Shown here in pieces: positions 16,369-25,246 of a stretch of DNA of 64,000 nt; position 1 is the first letter of the stretch, and every line of letters starts with the position of its first letter. A program made the position numbers and the translations under genes. The notes below the pieces were generated by a model that was not told the DNA's origin, did no database searches, and saw only the letters and a list, made by a program, of their open reading frames with translations. Location: the NCBI GenBank assembly GCA_900546925.1, contig UREV01000006.1, forward strand, positions 1 through 64,000, written 5' to 3'. Source of the DNA: an uncultured Bacteroides sp. Lineage in GTDB: Bacteria > Bacteroidota > Bacteroidia > Bacteroidales > UBA932.

Positions 16369-18621
16369 ATGGAACGAAAAAAAATTATAAATTTGGTTAA
16401 ACGATTTCAGACGCCTATGGATATAGATTCCAACGTTGTTCATTCCAAACTTAAGGAATTCTTCGGGTTCAGTAACTTTAAAGGAGACCAGGAGAAAATC
16501 ATCATGCACCTCATTTCCGGGCATGACACATTCGTCATAATGCCCACAGGAGGCGGCAAATCACTATGTTACCAGTTGCCGGCACTTGTCATGCCGGGCA
16601 CAGCGATAGTCGTATCACCACTCATCGCATTGATGAAAAACCAGGTCGATGCCATCCGCGGATTCGTGGCGGAAAACGAGGGAATCGCACACTTCCTGAA
16701 CTCATCATTGAACAAAGCCCAAATCGCGGAGGTTCGGGCAGACCTGATTTCAGGAGTCACGAAACTCCTTTATGTGGCACCGGAAAGCCTTACGAAGGAA
16801 GAGAACATCGCTATACTGAAAGAAATAAAAATCTCATTCTACGCAGTCGACGAAGCACACTGTATATCAGACTGGGGACACGACTTCAGACCGGAATACC
16901 GTAGAATCAGACCGATAATCGACGAGATAGGGAAAGCACCAGTAATAGCATTGACAGCGACCGCTACACCGAAGGTGCAGAACGACATATTGAAGAACCT
17001 CGGGATCTCCGAGGCGGGCGTCTTCAAATCATCCTTCAACCGGCCGAACCTCTTCTACGAGGTGCGCGACAAGATCGAACCCGAAAAGGACATCATAAAA
17101 TATATAAAGCAGAACCCTGGCAAGTCCGGCATCATCTACTGCCTAAGCCGCAAAAAGGTCGAAGAACTCGCTCAGATATTGACTATCAACGGAATAAAAG
17201 CTATCCCGTACCATGCGGGAATGGACGCTAAAGTCAGAGCCGAAAACCAGGACAAATTTCTGTCCGAAGAGATCGACGTCATCGTGGCCACCATCGCATT
17301 CGGAATGGGTATCGACAAGCCGGACGTGCGATTTGTCATCCACTATGACATTCCACGCAGCCTCGAAGGCTACTACCAGGAAACAGGACGCGCAGGACGG
17401 GACGGAAAAGAAGGCGTCTGCATCGCATACTATAGCTACAACGACATCCGCAAGCTGGATAAATTCCTGCAGAGCAAGCCGGTATCAGAACAAGAAATCG
17501 GCCGCCAGCTCCTCATGGAAACCGTCGCCTACGCCGAATCAGGAGAATGTAGACGAAAACTGCTGCTCTCATACTTCGGGGAAGACTATCCGGAATGCAA
17601 TTGCGGTGCGTGCGACAACTGCGTAAATCCGAAGCCGAAATTCGATGCTTCGAAAGACATGTGCCTGGCTATCAAGCTAGTAGAATCGTTACCGGAGCAC
17701 TTTAAACTCGAACACCTCGCGAACATCCTCGCAGGTATGCCGACCGCCATGGTGAAGTCTTACAAACACGACAAACTAAAGTTCTACGGAGCCGGTTCCG
17801 AACATAACGTGAGATTCTGGGAGATGATAATCCACCAGGGAATAATACGGCACTTCTTCACCAGAAGCATTGAAAACTACGGAGTTCTATCCGTTTCCGA
17901 CGAAGGACTCCAGTTCGCCGAACACCCGGAAGTGCTGATGCTCGCGGGAGACCGCTCGTTCTCGGAGACCGCAAATGACGACGACGATGACGATGCCGCA
18001 GCAGTTCCCGCCAAGGGCGGTTCAGGAGGAGATCCAGTGCTTTTGTCAATGCTGAAGGATCTCAGAAAGGATGAGGCGAAGAAGAGACACCTCCAGCCGT
18101 GGATCATTTTCAATGACGTTTCGCTCGAGGATATGGCGATAATGTATCCCGAGACCCTGGACGAGCTGAAAACATGTCAGGGAGTCGGCGAAGGCAAAGC
18201 CAGAAAATATGGAAAGCCGTTCATGGACCTCATCACCAAGTACGTGGAAGAGAACGAGATAGAGCGCCCTAACGACTTGGTGGTCAAATCCATGCCTAAC
18301 AAATCATCAGACAAGATCGCCCTTATCCAGAGCATCGACAGAAGGATGGATCTCGAAGATATCGCAGAGAGCAGAAATATGGATATGGGAGAACTCATGC
18401 AGGCGATAGAAGACATCGTGGAATTCGGCACAAAACTGAACTTAGACTACTACATCGAGCAGAACGTAGACCCAGATGTAGTGGACGAAATATACACCTA
18501 CTTTAAAGAAGAAGCCGAATCCGACTCACTCGAAGAGTCATTGACCAAACTCGGTCAAGACTACGAAGAGATGGAAATCAGGCTCGTGCGCATCAAATTC
18601 CTCTCGGAGGTGGCGAATTAG
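16369..18621 (+). CDS. recQ: ATP-dependent DNA helicase RecQ
   Basis: A 750-residue 3'-5' DNA helicase of recombination and repair. The ATG at 16369 is preferred to the in-frame TTG just before it. Motif I is TGGGKSLCYQ (near residue 62), the DEAH box is VDEAHCISDWGHDF (near 162), motif III TATATP and motif VI QETGRAGRDG (near 345). The zinc-binding region has Cys residues in CRRKLLL and CNCGACDNC (near 386-410), followed by the RQC winged-helix domain. A C-terminal HRDC-like segment spans about 585-650 (CQGVGEGKARKYG). Between the RQC and HRDC regions lies an acidic linker of six Asp. A further helical tail to 750 is usual for Bacteroidota RecQ. Monocistronic. Confidence 0.96.
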   Translation: MERKKIINLVKRFQTPMDIDSNVVHSKLKEFFGFSNFKGDQEKIIMHLISGHDTFVIMPTGGGKSLCYQLPALVMPGTAIVVSPLIALMKNQVDAIRGFVAENEGIAHFLNSSLNKAQIAEVRADLISGVTKLLYVAPESLTKEENIAILKEIKISFYAVDEAHCISDWGHDFRPEYRRIRPIIDEIGKAPVIALTATATPKVQNDILKNLGISEAGVFKSSFNRPNLFYEVRDKIEPEKDIIKYIKQNPGKSGIIYCLSRKKVEELAQILTINGIKAIPYHAGMDAKVRAENQDKFLSEEIDVIVATIAFGMGIDKPDVRFVIHYDIPRSLEGYYQETGRAGRDGKEGVCIAYYSYNDIRKLDKFLQSKPVSEQEIGRQLLMETVAYAESGECRRKLLLSYFGEDYPECNCGACDNCVNPKPKFDASKDMCLAIKLVESLPEHFKLEHLANILAGMPTAMVKSYKHDKLKFYGAGSEHNVRFWEMIIHQGIIRHFFTRSIENYGVLSVSDEGLQFAEHPEVLMLAGDRSFSETANDDDDDDAAAVPAKGGSGGDPVLLSMLKDLRKDEAKKRHLQPWIIFNDVSLEDMAIMYPETLDELKTCQGVGEGKARKYGKPFMDLITKYVEENEIERPNDLVVKSMPNKSSDKIALIQSIDRRMDLEDIAESRNMDMGELMQAIEDIVEFGTKLNLDYYIEQNVDPDVVDEIYTYFKEEAESDSLEESLTKLGQDYEEMEIRLVRIKFLSEVAN

Positions 18622-18744
18622 CACTGGACCTTGCGACACCGGCAGCCTCGGATGGGATGGGGCAATTCCGCGCTCCCTGTGGTGGAGGATCAGCACTGAA
18701 ACTCGCGAGCACACAGCCTCGATCAAGAGAATAGACCTAAAAGA

Positions 18745-18771
18745 AAGAGCCCGGTACGATACCGAGCTCTT
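18745..18771. terminator. Shared terminator between recQ and the lipocalin-like gene
   Basis: AAGAGC-c-CGGT (18745-18755) pairs with ACCG-a-GCTCTT (18761-18771) with one mismatch. The minus-strand tail is T-rich (TCTTTTAGG); on the plus strand the tail is weaker, so it mainly ends the minus-strand operon. The DNA from 18622 to 18740 shows nothing else recognisable. Confidence 0.65.
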
Positions 18772-18829
18772 CTCTAATTTCTGACGTACCCGTCCAGCTT
18801 TTGCGGGTCACAGACAGGTTTTTCCACAA

Positions 18830-19258
18830 CTATTTCACGCCCAACTGGTCATACGGTATCGTACAAGCCTTATAGACAAATACATCCAACCCATCCTCAG
18901 TCGTCATCGTAAGCGTGGACTTATCCACAGAAACCTCATAAGACGAAGCCCAACTCGTCCCATCGGCATAAGTACCGGAAAGAGTAGAACCCGCAAGTTT
19001 CCACGAGCCGGAGAGCGCCACGAAACGGCCGTCGCCAACCATCTGATACATGGCGAAAGTCCCGTCCTCAGAAAACTTGACATACACAGTCACAGTCTCC
19101 GCTCCCACGAGAGCACTCTTCGTAGCCATCTTCACCTCTGTAAGTTCCCACTCCCCCTTCACATCCAACGTCTTCCCATCATCCTTCTTGCAAGACGAAA
19201 ACGAAACCAAAGCGGACAGCAATGCCGCCACAAAAATCAATACTCTACTTTTCATCAT
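18830..19258 (-). CDS. Small lipocalin-like lipoprotein
   Basis: About 142 residues with a lipobox (SFSSCKKDD). The mature part opens with VKGEWELTEV, the typical first strand of the lipocalin-like domains that Bacteroidota lipoproteins use, then about eight predicted strands (TVYVKFSEDGTFAMYQ, LSGSWKLAGSTLSGTY). The start at 19258 overlaps the stop of the upstream protease gene as ATGA and has GGAGG just before it, so the two are translationally coupled. A ligand-binding or proteinaceous-inhibitor role would fit the pairing with a protease, but nothing in the sequence proves it. Confidence 0.72.
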   Translation of the reverse strand: MMKSRVLIFVAALLSALVSFSSCKKDDGKTLDVKGEWELTEVKMATKSALVGAETVTVYVKFSEDGTFAMYQMVGDGRFVALSGSWKLAGSTLSGTYADGTSWASSYEVSVDKSTLTMTTEDGLDVFVYKACTIPYDQLGVK

Positions 19259-21216
19259 AACCATCCTCCGTTTTCACTCACATGAGACCTCACAATAATA
19301 GAAATAGTGCGGCTGATCTCCATACCCCCGATCGAAGACTCTCCACCGAGAGAATCCCCGCCCGCAATGGCATTGACCTTAATCTTGGCAGACCCGCACT
19401 TGGTCGGGTGCACCCACAACTTGCCGTACTTGATATAAGGGGTTTCCGCCAGCCCAAGCGCGCTCTCAGCCTCCTTCGAGACCTCTATTTCGGTGAAGGT
19501 CAATGATTTCGAGGCGGTGCCGAAGTACGCATCGAGGGACAGCCACTGGTTCTTTCCGCTCTCGGCGATGAGACACGGGATACCCTCGATATTCATCATG
19601 AATTTCCATGCATCGATAGAACCGGTACCCATCTTATGACGATAAGAACTCATAGGTATCGACTGCACATTGGCCAAAGAATGATAATCCTTCTTTCCAG
19701 AAGCGATTCTCGGGTCCATATCATTGGCAGCAGCCAGGAGAAGATTCTTGAATTCCCTGAGAGTGAACGTCTTGCCTAATTTTTTAGCATAAGACAGGCC
19801 GAGGGCTGCAATTCCGCTGACATGTGGACAAGCCATGGAAGTACCCTGCATATAGCCATAATCAGATCCATCGTTCAGCTCAGACGGAAGGGTGGACAGG
19901 ACCATACTCTTAGGAGTCCAAGGATTAAGATATGCCTCACCGCCAGGAGCAGCGATGTTACATCCAGGGCCATAATTAGTGTAATAGGCCGGAAGATAAT
20001 CAGGTCCGAATGAAGACACGCTTATGATATCGCTCAATGCACCCGGATAAGCGGAATAATTGGTAGCGTCATTTCCGGCCGCAAAAATCGCAACACCACC
20101 ATCCAAAACAGGATTGTTTTTAGTCGCTTCGAAATATTTGAGGGCATCATATTCCGCCAGATAATCACGTTTATATCTCCCGTCAGACTTGATCACCCCG
20201 GCCTTATAACCGAAAGAGCAAGAAATCACGGAAGCACCATTGTCAGCAGCATATTTGTATGCACGAGCAGTCTGAATGCTAGAACCACCTGAATTTCTAC
20301 TGAAAATCTGGCAAGACATAATCTTCACGCCATCTGAATTTCCGGTTCCGCCGGCCACGCCCGAGACTCCGACACCATTATTATTCACAGCGGCAATCGT
20401 TCCCGCGCAGTGAGTTCCATGGCCTGAGTCAATGAATTTTCCCGCGCCTTCTGCCCATGTGATAGGACCATTGTCCACGAAGTTATATCCGTGAATATCA
20501 TCCTCATAGCCATTTCCGTCGTCATCTTTTCCATTCTCAGTTTCCTTCGGATTAGTCCACATATTCGCAACCAAATCAGGATGAGTATACTTCACACCCT
20601 CATCTATCACAGCCACAATTATGGAATTGTCACCGGCTGTCAATGTACTCCAGACATTCTGGACATCGATATCAGCGCCCTTATATGCAGACGCAGCCAC
20701 TGACTGGTCGCCGGTGTTTGCATAATGCCACTGGTCCTTGAGCATCGGATCGTTGAAAACCGAAGGCGCAGCCTTCACCGCCGGCTCCTCCGACGGAAAA
20801 TAAGGATAAGTGATACAGTCAGACGCACGCTTATACTGCAGCCCATACTGAACCGCGCGAACCGCCGCCAAGGCTGATAAGTTTCGGGCCAATGCCGTCT
20901 CATCGGCACCTTCTGACAGTCCGAGGACATACCATCTGTCCAGTTCGAAACGACGTTCCATCTCCTCCTTTCCAGGCACAGAGACAAACAGAGGCTGGAC
21001 ATCCTCGACTCCCTCCAGAGCCATCATCTCCGACACGGACTTGTCCGAGACATCATTCAGCTTTACGAGGAGCTGTCCGGACACAGTTTCAGCAGTTTTC
21101 GTGTTAATAATCTTAGACAGATGAGGCTCAGCGCCTTGCGGAGAACTATCCTCACGTACAGCACACGAAACAACGCATAATCCTGCCACTGCCGGAACTA
21201 ATAATTGCTTCACCAT
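19255..21216 (-). CDS. Surface or periplasmic S8 (subtilisin-like) serine protease, lipoprotein
   Basis: 653 residues, lipoprotein signal (LCVVSC, Cys18). An N-terminal propeptide of about 110 residues (SGQLLVKLNDVSD, EGVEDVQPLF) precedes the peptidase domain. The catalytic triad is complete: Asp in VAVIDEGVKYTHPDL (near 204), His in SGHGTHCAGTIAAV (near 268) and Ser in GTSMACPHVSGIAALG (near 459); the oxyanion Asn lies in AAGNDATN. A C-terminal beta-domain of about 100 residues follows (YIKYGKLWVHPTKCGSAKIKV). It lies after the SusC-SusD-lipoprotein operon on the same strand but behind a terminator, and overlaps the lipocalin-like gene. Probably supplies peptides to the SusCD transporter; that link is inference. 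Confidence 0.9.
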   Translation of the reverse strand: MVKQLLVPAVAGLCVVSCAVREDSSPQGAEPHLSKIINTKTAETVSGQLLVKLNDVSDKSVSEMMALEGVEDVQPLFVSVPGKEEMERRFELDRWYVLGLSEGADETALARNLSALAAVRAVQYGLQYKRASDCITYPYFPSEEPAVKAAPSVFNDPMLKDQWHYANTGDQSVAASAYKGADIDVQNVWSTLTAGDNSIIVAVIDEGVKYTHPDLVANMWTNPKETENGKDDDGNGYEDDIHGYNFVDNGPITWAEGAGKFIDSGHGTHCAGTIAAVNNNGVGVSGVAGGTGNSDGVKIMSCQIFSRNSGGSSIQTARAYKYAADNGASVISCSFGYKAGVIKSDGRYKRDYLAEYDALKYFEATKNNPVLDGGVAIFAAGNDATNYSAYPGALSDIISVSSFGPDYLPAYYTNYGPGCNIAAPGGEAYLNPWTPKSMVLSTLPSELNDGSDYGYMQGTSMACPHVSGIAALGLSYAKKLGKTFTLREFKNLLLAAANDMDPRIASGKKDYHSLANVQSIPMSSYRHKMGTGSIDAWKFMMNIEGIPCLIAESGKNQWLSLDAYFGTASKSLTFTEIEVSKEAESALGLAETPYIKYGKLWVHPTKCGSAKIKVNAIAGGDSLGGESSIGGMEISRTISIIVRSHVSENGGWL

Positions 21217-21250
21217 AAATAATACTTGTTAAATTCTTTAGATAACACAA

Positions 21251-21285
21251 AAGACCTGCCTCCACTATAACAGGAGGCAGATCTT
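21251..21285 (-). terminator. Terminator between the SusCD operon and the protease gene
   Basis: AAGA-c-CTGCCTCC (21251-21263) pairs with GGAGGCAG-a-TCTT (21273-21285), one mismatch. On the minus strand it ends in TCTTTTGTGTT. It lies between the third gene of the SusCD operon and the protease, so the latter has reduced or independent transcription. Confidence 0.75.
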
Positions 21286-21316
21286 ATTAAAAATCAGTAT
21301 CTTATGTGATACATTT

Positions 21317-23554
21317 TTATCTGATTACAGAAACCGGAGCATCCTGCCAACTTTTAGCCGGAACCTCACTCTTTGCAACTGGTGTTGCAGAGAATTCTAC
21401 AGACTTGCTCTCTCTTTCGACAGCAAAACCTGCGAGGCACATCGGAACTGAAAGCGACTTGCTCTTGGTAAACTGTCCTGACAACTCTTTCACAGACTTA
21501 GGCATCTGAACAGAGAAGAAGTTGGCTGCCTTACCTGGGGTTGCAGGCAATACGACATCTTTGCTCAATACCAGAGTTTCTTCACCAAATCCGTAGGAAC
21601 CGGTCAAACCAGGCTCCACAACCACATAAGCCACGAAGAATGTGAACGTCTTAGTGGCCGCATCATACTTACTGTCGCCGAGTTGATCATATTGATCATA
21701 CTTCGGAGAATAAAAGTTCTTAGCCTCTATAATCTGAACCTCGTGTCCTCCACTAACCAACGCTGTAGACTGAAGAGGAACAACGACCTTTCCTGTGGTC
21801 TGATCATAGGTAAACGTAAAGTCTACACCATTACACCAGTCTTCCACAACATAAGTATTCTTATAATTAGGATTTACACAGAAGTCAAGATCCTTATCAG
21901 ACTCTCCTGGCAACACAACAGAGTAATTATATGTTGCAGTACCGAGTTTCTCAAAAGGAAGTCCCTCAGTAGCAAGAGATTTTGCAACAAACTTCTCCTG
22001 ATATCCGTTGGTAGCCCATACTACCAAAACGTATTCGGTAAGAGGACTAAGCTTAGTGAATACATCTGAGTAGCCTCCATTGTTAATCTTCTCCAAAACT
22101 TCATCCTTTAAAGAAGCACTGGCGAGGACATCCCCATAAACAGCATCCATACCGTACTTATCCACAGTAGCTTTATCATAAAGACCCATCTTCACGTCTG
22201 TGAGCTTACTTCCGTAAACATAGAATGAAATCGAGTTTACCTTGGTAGCACCTGCGCCTTCGAATCTGTTTGTAAGTTCAAGTCCGGCATTTACCACTAC
22301 TGCGTACTCCTCAGAATCTTCTTTTGCCACATAGTTAAAAGAACTTGCAACTGAAGCCTGAGCCTCACCCTTGCTGTCGAAACCAACTGCGACCAAAGTA
22401 TAAACGTCAGTCTTAGCCAAAGTCACGCTCTCGACACCAGTTTCACCGACAACCTTAGCATTAGGTTCATTATTACCGGCGATGGCAGTGACATTAGTCT
22501 TGATGTCAGCATCAGCAAGTTTACCCTGATAGATGGCATATTTCACAGAAGCGATATCCGCACCCATTTTGAATGCTATAGGAAGAGCTCCCTCAGAAGA
22601 ATAACCGAAAGTTGCAGAAAGAGCGTAATCTACAGGAACTGCACCCGGAAGGCAAATACGGAACAGTCCATCATTATTAGCCGCATAGAGTCCACCTTCT
22701 TTATAGTTAGCCATACTGAAAGCAAGTTTACCCTTAGGGAACGTAATGATACCATTCACCAAAGTTCCGGTATTACCTGCACTCTTCTGGGAATCCAAAG
22801 AAGCACCCTGAGCAATCTTCAGACCGGCAAGACTTCCTACCGTCATCATACCATAACCCCAGTCTACACCGATAGGCTGCGGAACAAAGTATACTCCATT
22901 AGGGTCTTCAGCATGGATATCAATATTATAAGTGTTGGCCTTATCATAATCGCCGTCCTCATTATTCGGATATGTCTTATATGGATATACCAAACGATAG
23001 AAGCCCTTCTGAGAGTCATTTTCGAGAATCTCCACCTCCCATTCAGGATTACCTGCATTAAAGAATGTGGTAAAGCAGTCATCTCTGATTTTACCTTTGC
23101 CCAAACTGTTCCATTTCTCGATGATGACAGAAGCAGAAACACTTGCATCAAAGCTCGAATATTTGGATACATACTGAGGATCAGTAATCTGAAGGGAAAG
23201 ACTTAACTGCTCACCAAGAGGAGCCTTGGAGAACTTCACAGTAATGGAAGTCTCAGCTTCTCCGTCAGCGAAATCGATGGTCGAAGGCAGTTCGAAATAA
23301 CCTTTCTCATTTCCGATGATCTCCAGCGGAACTGATATGGCACCCTTTTCTACCTTTCGTGCAGCCGTCACAGTGAATTCCAATGTTTCTGTAGGCTCGT
23401 AATTGGTCTTGATTTCCTGTGAAGGGAAATACACGCCATAACATCCATCAACATCAGGCTCACCCGGCTTGTACTCCTCTTCGTTGTCGCAAGAAGCGAA
23501 AGCGAAGAAAGGAACAGCCATAAGGCCATATAATATTTTATTCAACAGTTTCAT
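21317..23554 (-). CDS. Large surface lipoprotein encoded with SusCD
   Basis: 745 residues, lipoprotein (FAFASCDNEEEY, Cys22). The start of the mature protein has a strand pattern (LEFTVTAARKVEKGAISVPLEI, DGEAETSITVKF) like the Calx-beta-type domains common in SusE/SusF-position proteins. Later sections contain repeated fibronectin-III-like phrases (PLTEYVLVVWATNG, ADVYTLVAVGFDSKG-like). No catalytic motif is seen. It lies 22 nt after SusD and is the usual third member of a SusCD operon, presumed to help bind substrate at the cell surface. The substrate is not evident. Confidence 0.68.
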   Translation of the reverse strand: MKLLNKILYGLMAVPFFAFASCDNEEEYKPGEPDVDGCYGVYFPSQEIKTNYEPTETLEFTVTAARKVEKGAISVPLEIIGNEKGYFELPSTIDFADGEAETSITVKFSKAPLGEQLSLSLQITDPQYVSKYSSFDASVSASVIIEKWNSLGKGKIRDDCFTTFFNAGNPEWEVEILENDSQKGFYRLVYPYKTYPNNEDGDYDKANTYNIDIHAEDPNGVYFVPQPIGVDWGYGMMTVGSLAGLKIAQGASLDSQKSAGNTGTLVNGIITFPKGKLAFSMANYKEGGLYAANNDGLFRICLPGAVPVDYALSATFGYSSEGALPIAFKMGADIASVKYAIYQGKLADADIKTNVTAIAGNNEPNAKVVGETGVESVTLAKTDVYTLVAVGFDSKGEAQASVASSFNYVAKEDSEEYAVVVNAGLELTNRFEGAGATKVNSISFYVYGSKLTDVKMGLYDKATVDKYGMDAVYGDVLASASLKDEVLEKINNGGYSDVFTKLSPLTEYVLVVWATNGYQEKFVAKSLATEGLPFEKLGTATYNYSVVLPGESDKDLDFCVNPNYKNTYVVEDWCNGVDFTFTYDQTTGKVVVPLQSTALVSGGHEVQIIEAKNFYSPKYDQYDQLGDSKYDAATKTFTFFVAYVVVEPGLTGSYGFGEETLVLSKDVVLPATPGKAANFFSVQMPKSVKELSGQFTKSKSLSVPMCLAGFAVERESKSVEFSATPVAKSEVPAKSWQDAPVSVIR

Positions 23555-23576
23555 AATAAAGCTTGTTTAATGGTTA

Positions 23577-25232
23577 TTACTCTGTCCAAAGAGGTGCGAA
23601 CTTAGATGGATCCGGATTATTCAAATCTTCAGGGATACCATTGTTTGTCTGAGTTTCGCTTCTGGTGATGACGATATTCCACTGAGGTGAACGTCCTTCA
23701 CTGTTAAAGCAGAAGTCTGCAGGCCAGTTGGTTCCGCTGTAACCTCTTGTTATACCCATATCGAGACGCTTGTAGTCGAAGATAAGGATACCCTCACCCC
23801 AGAACTCAACTCTCTTCTGGAACAACATTTCCTTCAGGAACTCCTCCTTGGAAGCAGAAGCAGAAGTATAGGTTCCTTCGGTATAACGAAGCTTCATGAA
23901 GTCGTTAAGAAGAGCTTTGGCACCTGCAAGGTCACCGGACTGCGCGAGAGCTTCCATCTTAATGAAGTACATCTCCTCAATACGCATCATCGGCTGGTCT
24001 ACCTTATTACCGACATTGTACTCGGTACAGTCACCGCCGCCTGGACGGAACTTGATGTTCTCATAATCAGCTGCAGCAGGGACATTGGCATTTCCATAAA
24101 GGAAGCCTTTAGCGTCCTCTGAAGTACCTGCGAATTTATAATCATAATATTCCAGACGCTTAGGATCGAGCCAAGAGTGCTTACGGAAGTCCTCATCAGG
24201 AATAGCCTCGTAGAAAGACTTGCTTGCACCATACTGAGCGAGAGGTGCATATCCCCACTGGCCTTCAGAGCAAATAAACGCAGCATAGGTGCAAATATTG
24301 TTGAAGTTCTCCGGAGAAATGGTAACACCCCAAATCCAAGATTTCTGGGAGTTCCTGTCGTTGAATCCGGTCTTAGGATCTTCCCACTGAGCCTGCGTAA
24401 GCGGCTGATAACCGGCATCGATTACCTTCTGTGCATATTCAGCAGCCTTAGCATAAGCACCTGCAGTACCATTGGCACCCATTTCCAGATATGCTCTTGC
24501 ATAAAGACCATTTATAAAGTCTATTGAAGGCTCTGCAACAGTTGGAGTTTCCTCTGCAAGATATCCTGCAGCCTTCTGCAAATCACTGAGAATGAATTCA
24601 TACATCTTCTCAGATGTTACACGAGGATTGTTGAGAGCTGTTTCCTCTTTTGTATTCTCATCGACGATAGGAACAGTGAGACCCTCTACCTTAGGTTTGG
24701 AAGTATATTTATTCTTCTTGAACTCATAAAGTCTGGCAAGGTCCAGATAGAAGTTAGCCCTGTATGCATAAGCTTTTCCGAGGATTACAGCTGTCGAGGC
24801 TGTAGGCTCACCTCCCGAAAGAATCGAAGAAATGATGTCATTACATGTCTTGATCCAAGGATAATAACAATCCCAGAAATAAGCGCATGGCCAACTGTCA
24901 GAACCCTGACCATTACACATAGCGTAAAAATAGTTTCTGTTATAATATGGGTTCTCTCCCAGGGTCACGAAATCTTCGAGCATGTTCTCGGTAGCGAAAT
25001 GGATGTTGCCGATACCGAAATCACCATGATGGTCATATTTGCTCATATATCCTGCAGTACCGGTAGCAACCATAGCTGACGGGATACTCTTCAACATGGC
25101 TTCCAAAGCAGATGAAGACTCGGCAACCTGCCCAGAAGTCACAACGGAACTCTGAGGAAGAGTCTCTTTAATACATCCTGTTGCGACAGCTGCAGCCGCA
25201 ACGAAAAGAAGTGATTTGATTATCTTGTTCAT
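23577..25232 (-). CDS. SusD/RagB-family nutrient-binding outer-membrane lipoprotein
   Basis: 551 residues, lipoprotein (AAVATGC, Cys20). The helical TPR scaffold is visible (GKAYAYRANFYLDLARLYEFK, INGLYARAYLEMGANG, MRIEEMYFIKMEALAQSGD) and the C-terminal hallmark QKRVEFWGEGILIFDYKRL is present. SusD proteins cap the SusC barrel and capture substrate. The ATG is 15 nt after the SusC stop, so both are co-translated. Close to RagB in arrangement; with a protease downstream, peptides are a reasonable substrate, but the fold alone cannot decide. Confidence 0.94.
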   Translation of the reverse strand: MNKIIKSLLFVAAAAVATGCIKETLPQSSVVTSGQVAESSSALEAMLKSIPSAMVATGTAGYMSKYDHHGDFGIGNIHFATENMLEDFVTLGENPYYNRNYFYAMCNGQGSDSWPCAYFWDCYYPWIKTCNDIISSILSGGEPTASTAVILGKAYAYRANFYLDLARLYEFKKNKYTSKPKVEGLTVPIVDENTKEETALNNPRVTSEKMYEFILSDLQKAAGYLAEETPTVAEPSIDFINGLYARAYLEMGANGTAGAYAKAAEYAQKVIDAGYQPLTQAQWEDPKTGFNDRNSQKSWIWGVTISPENFNNICTYAAFICSEGQWGYAPLAQYGASKSFYEAIPDEDFRKHSWLDPKRLEYYDYKFAGTSEDAKGFLYGNANVPAAADYENIKFRPGGGDCTEYNVGNKVDQPMMRIEEMYFIKMEALAQSGDLAGAKALLNDFMKLRYTEGTYTSASASKEEFLKEMLFQKRVEFWGEGILIFDYKRLDMGITRGYSGTNWPADFCFNSEGRSPQWNIVITRSETQTNNGIPEDLNNPDPSKFAPLWTE

Positions 25233-25246
25233 AGTCTCTATCTAAT

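Noticed and set aside
17940..18010. GAC/GAT-rich run in recQ as a microsatellite
   Set aside because: It encodes a six-Asp linker with mixed codons and does not change the frame; ordinary acidic linker.
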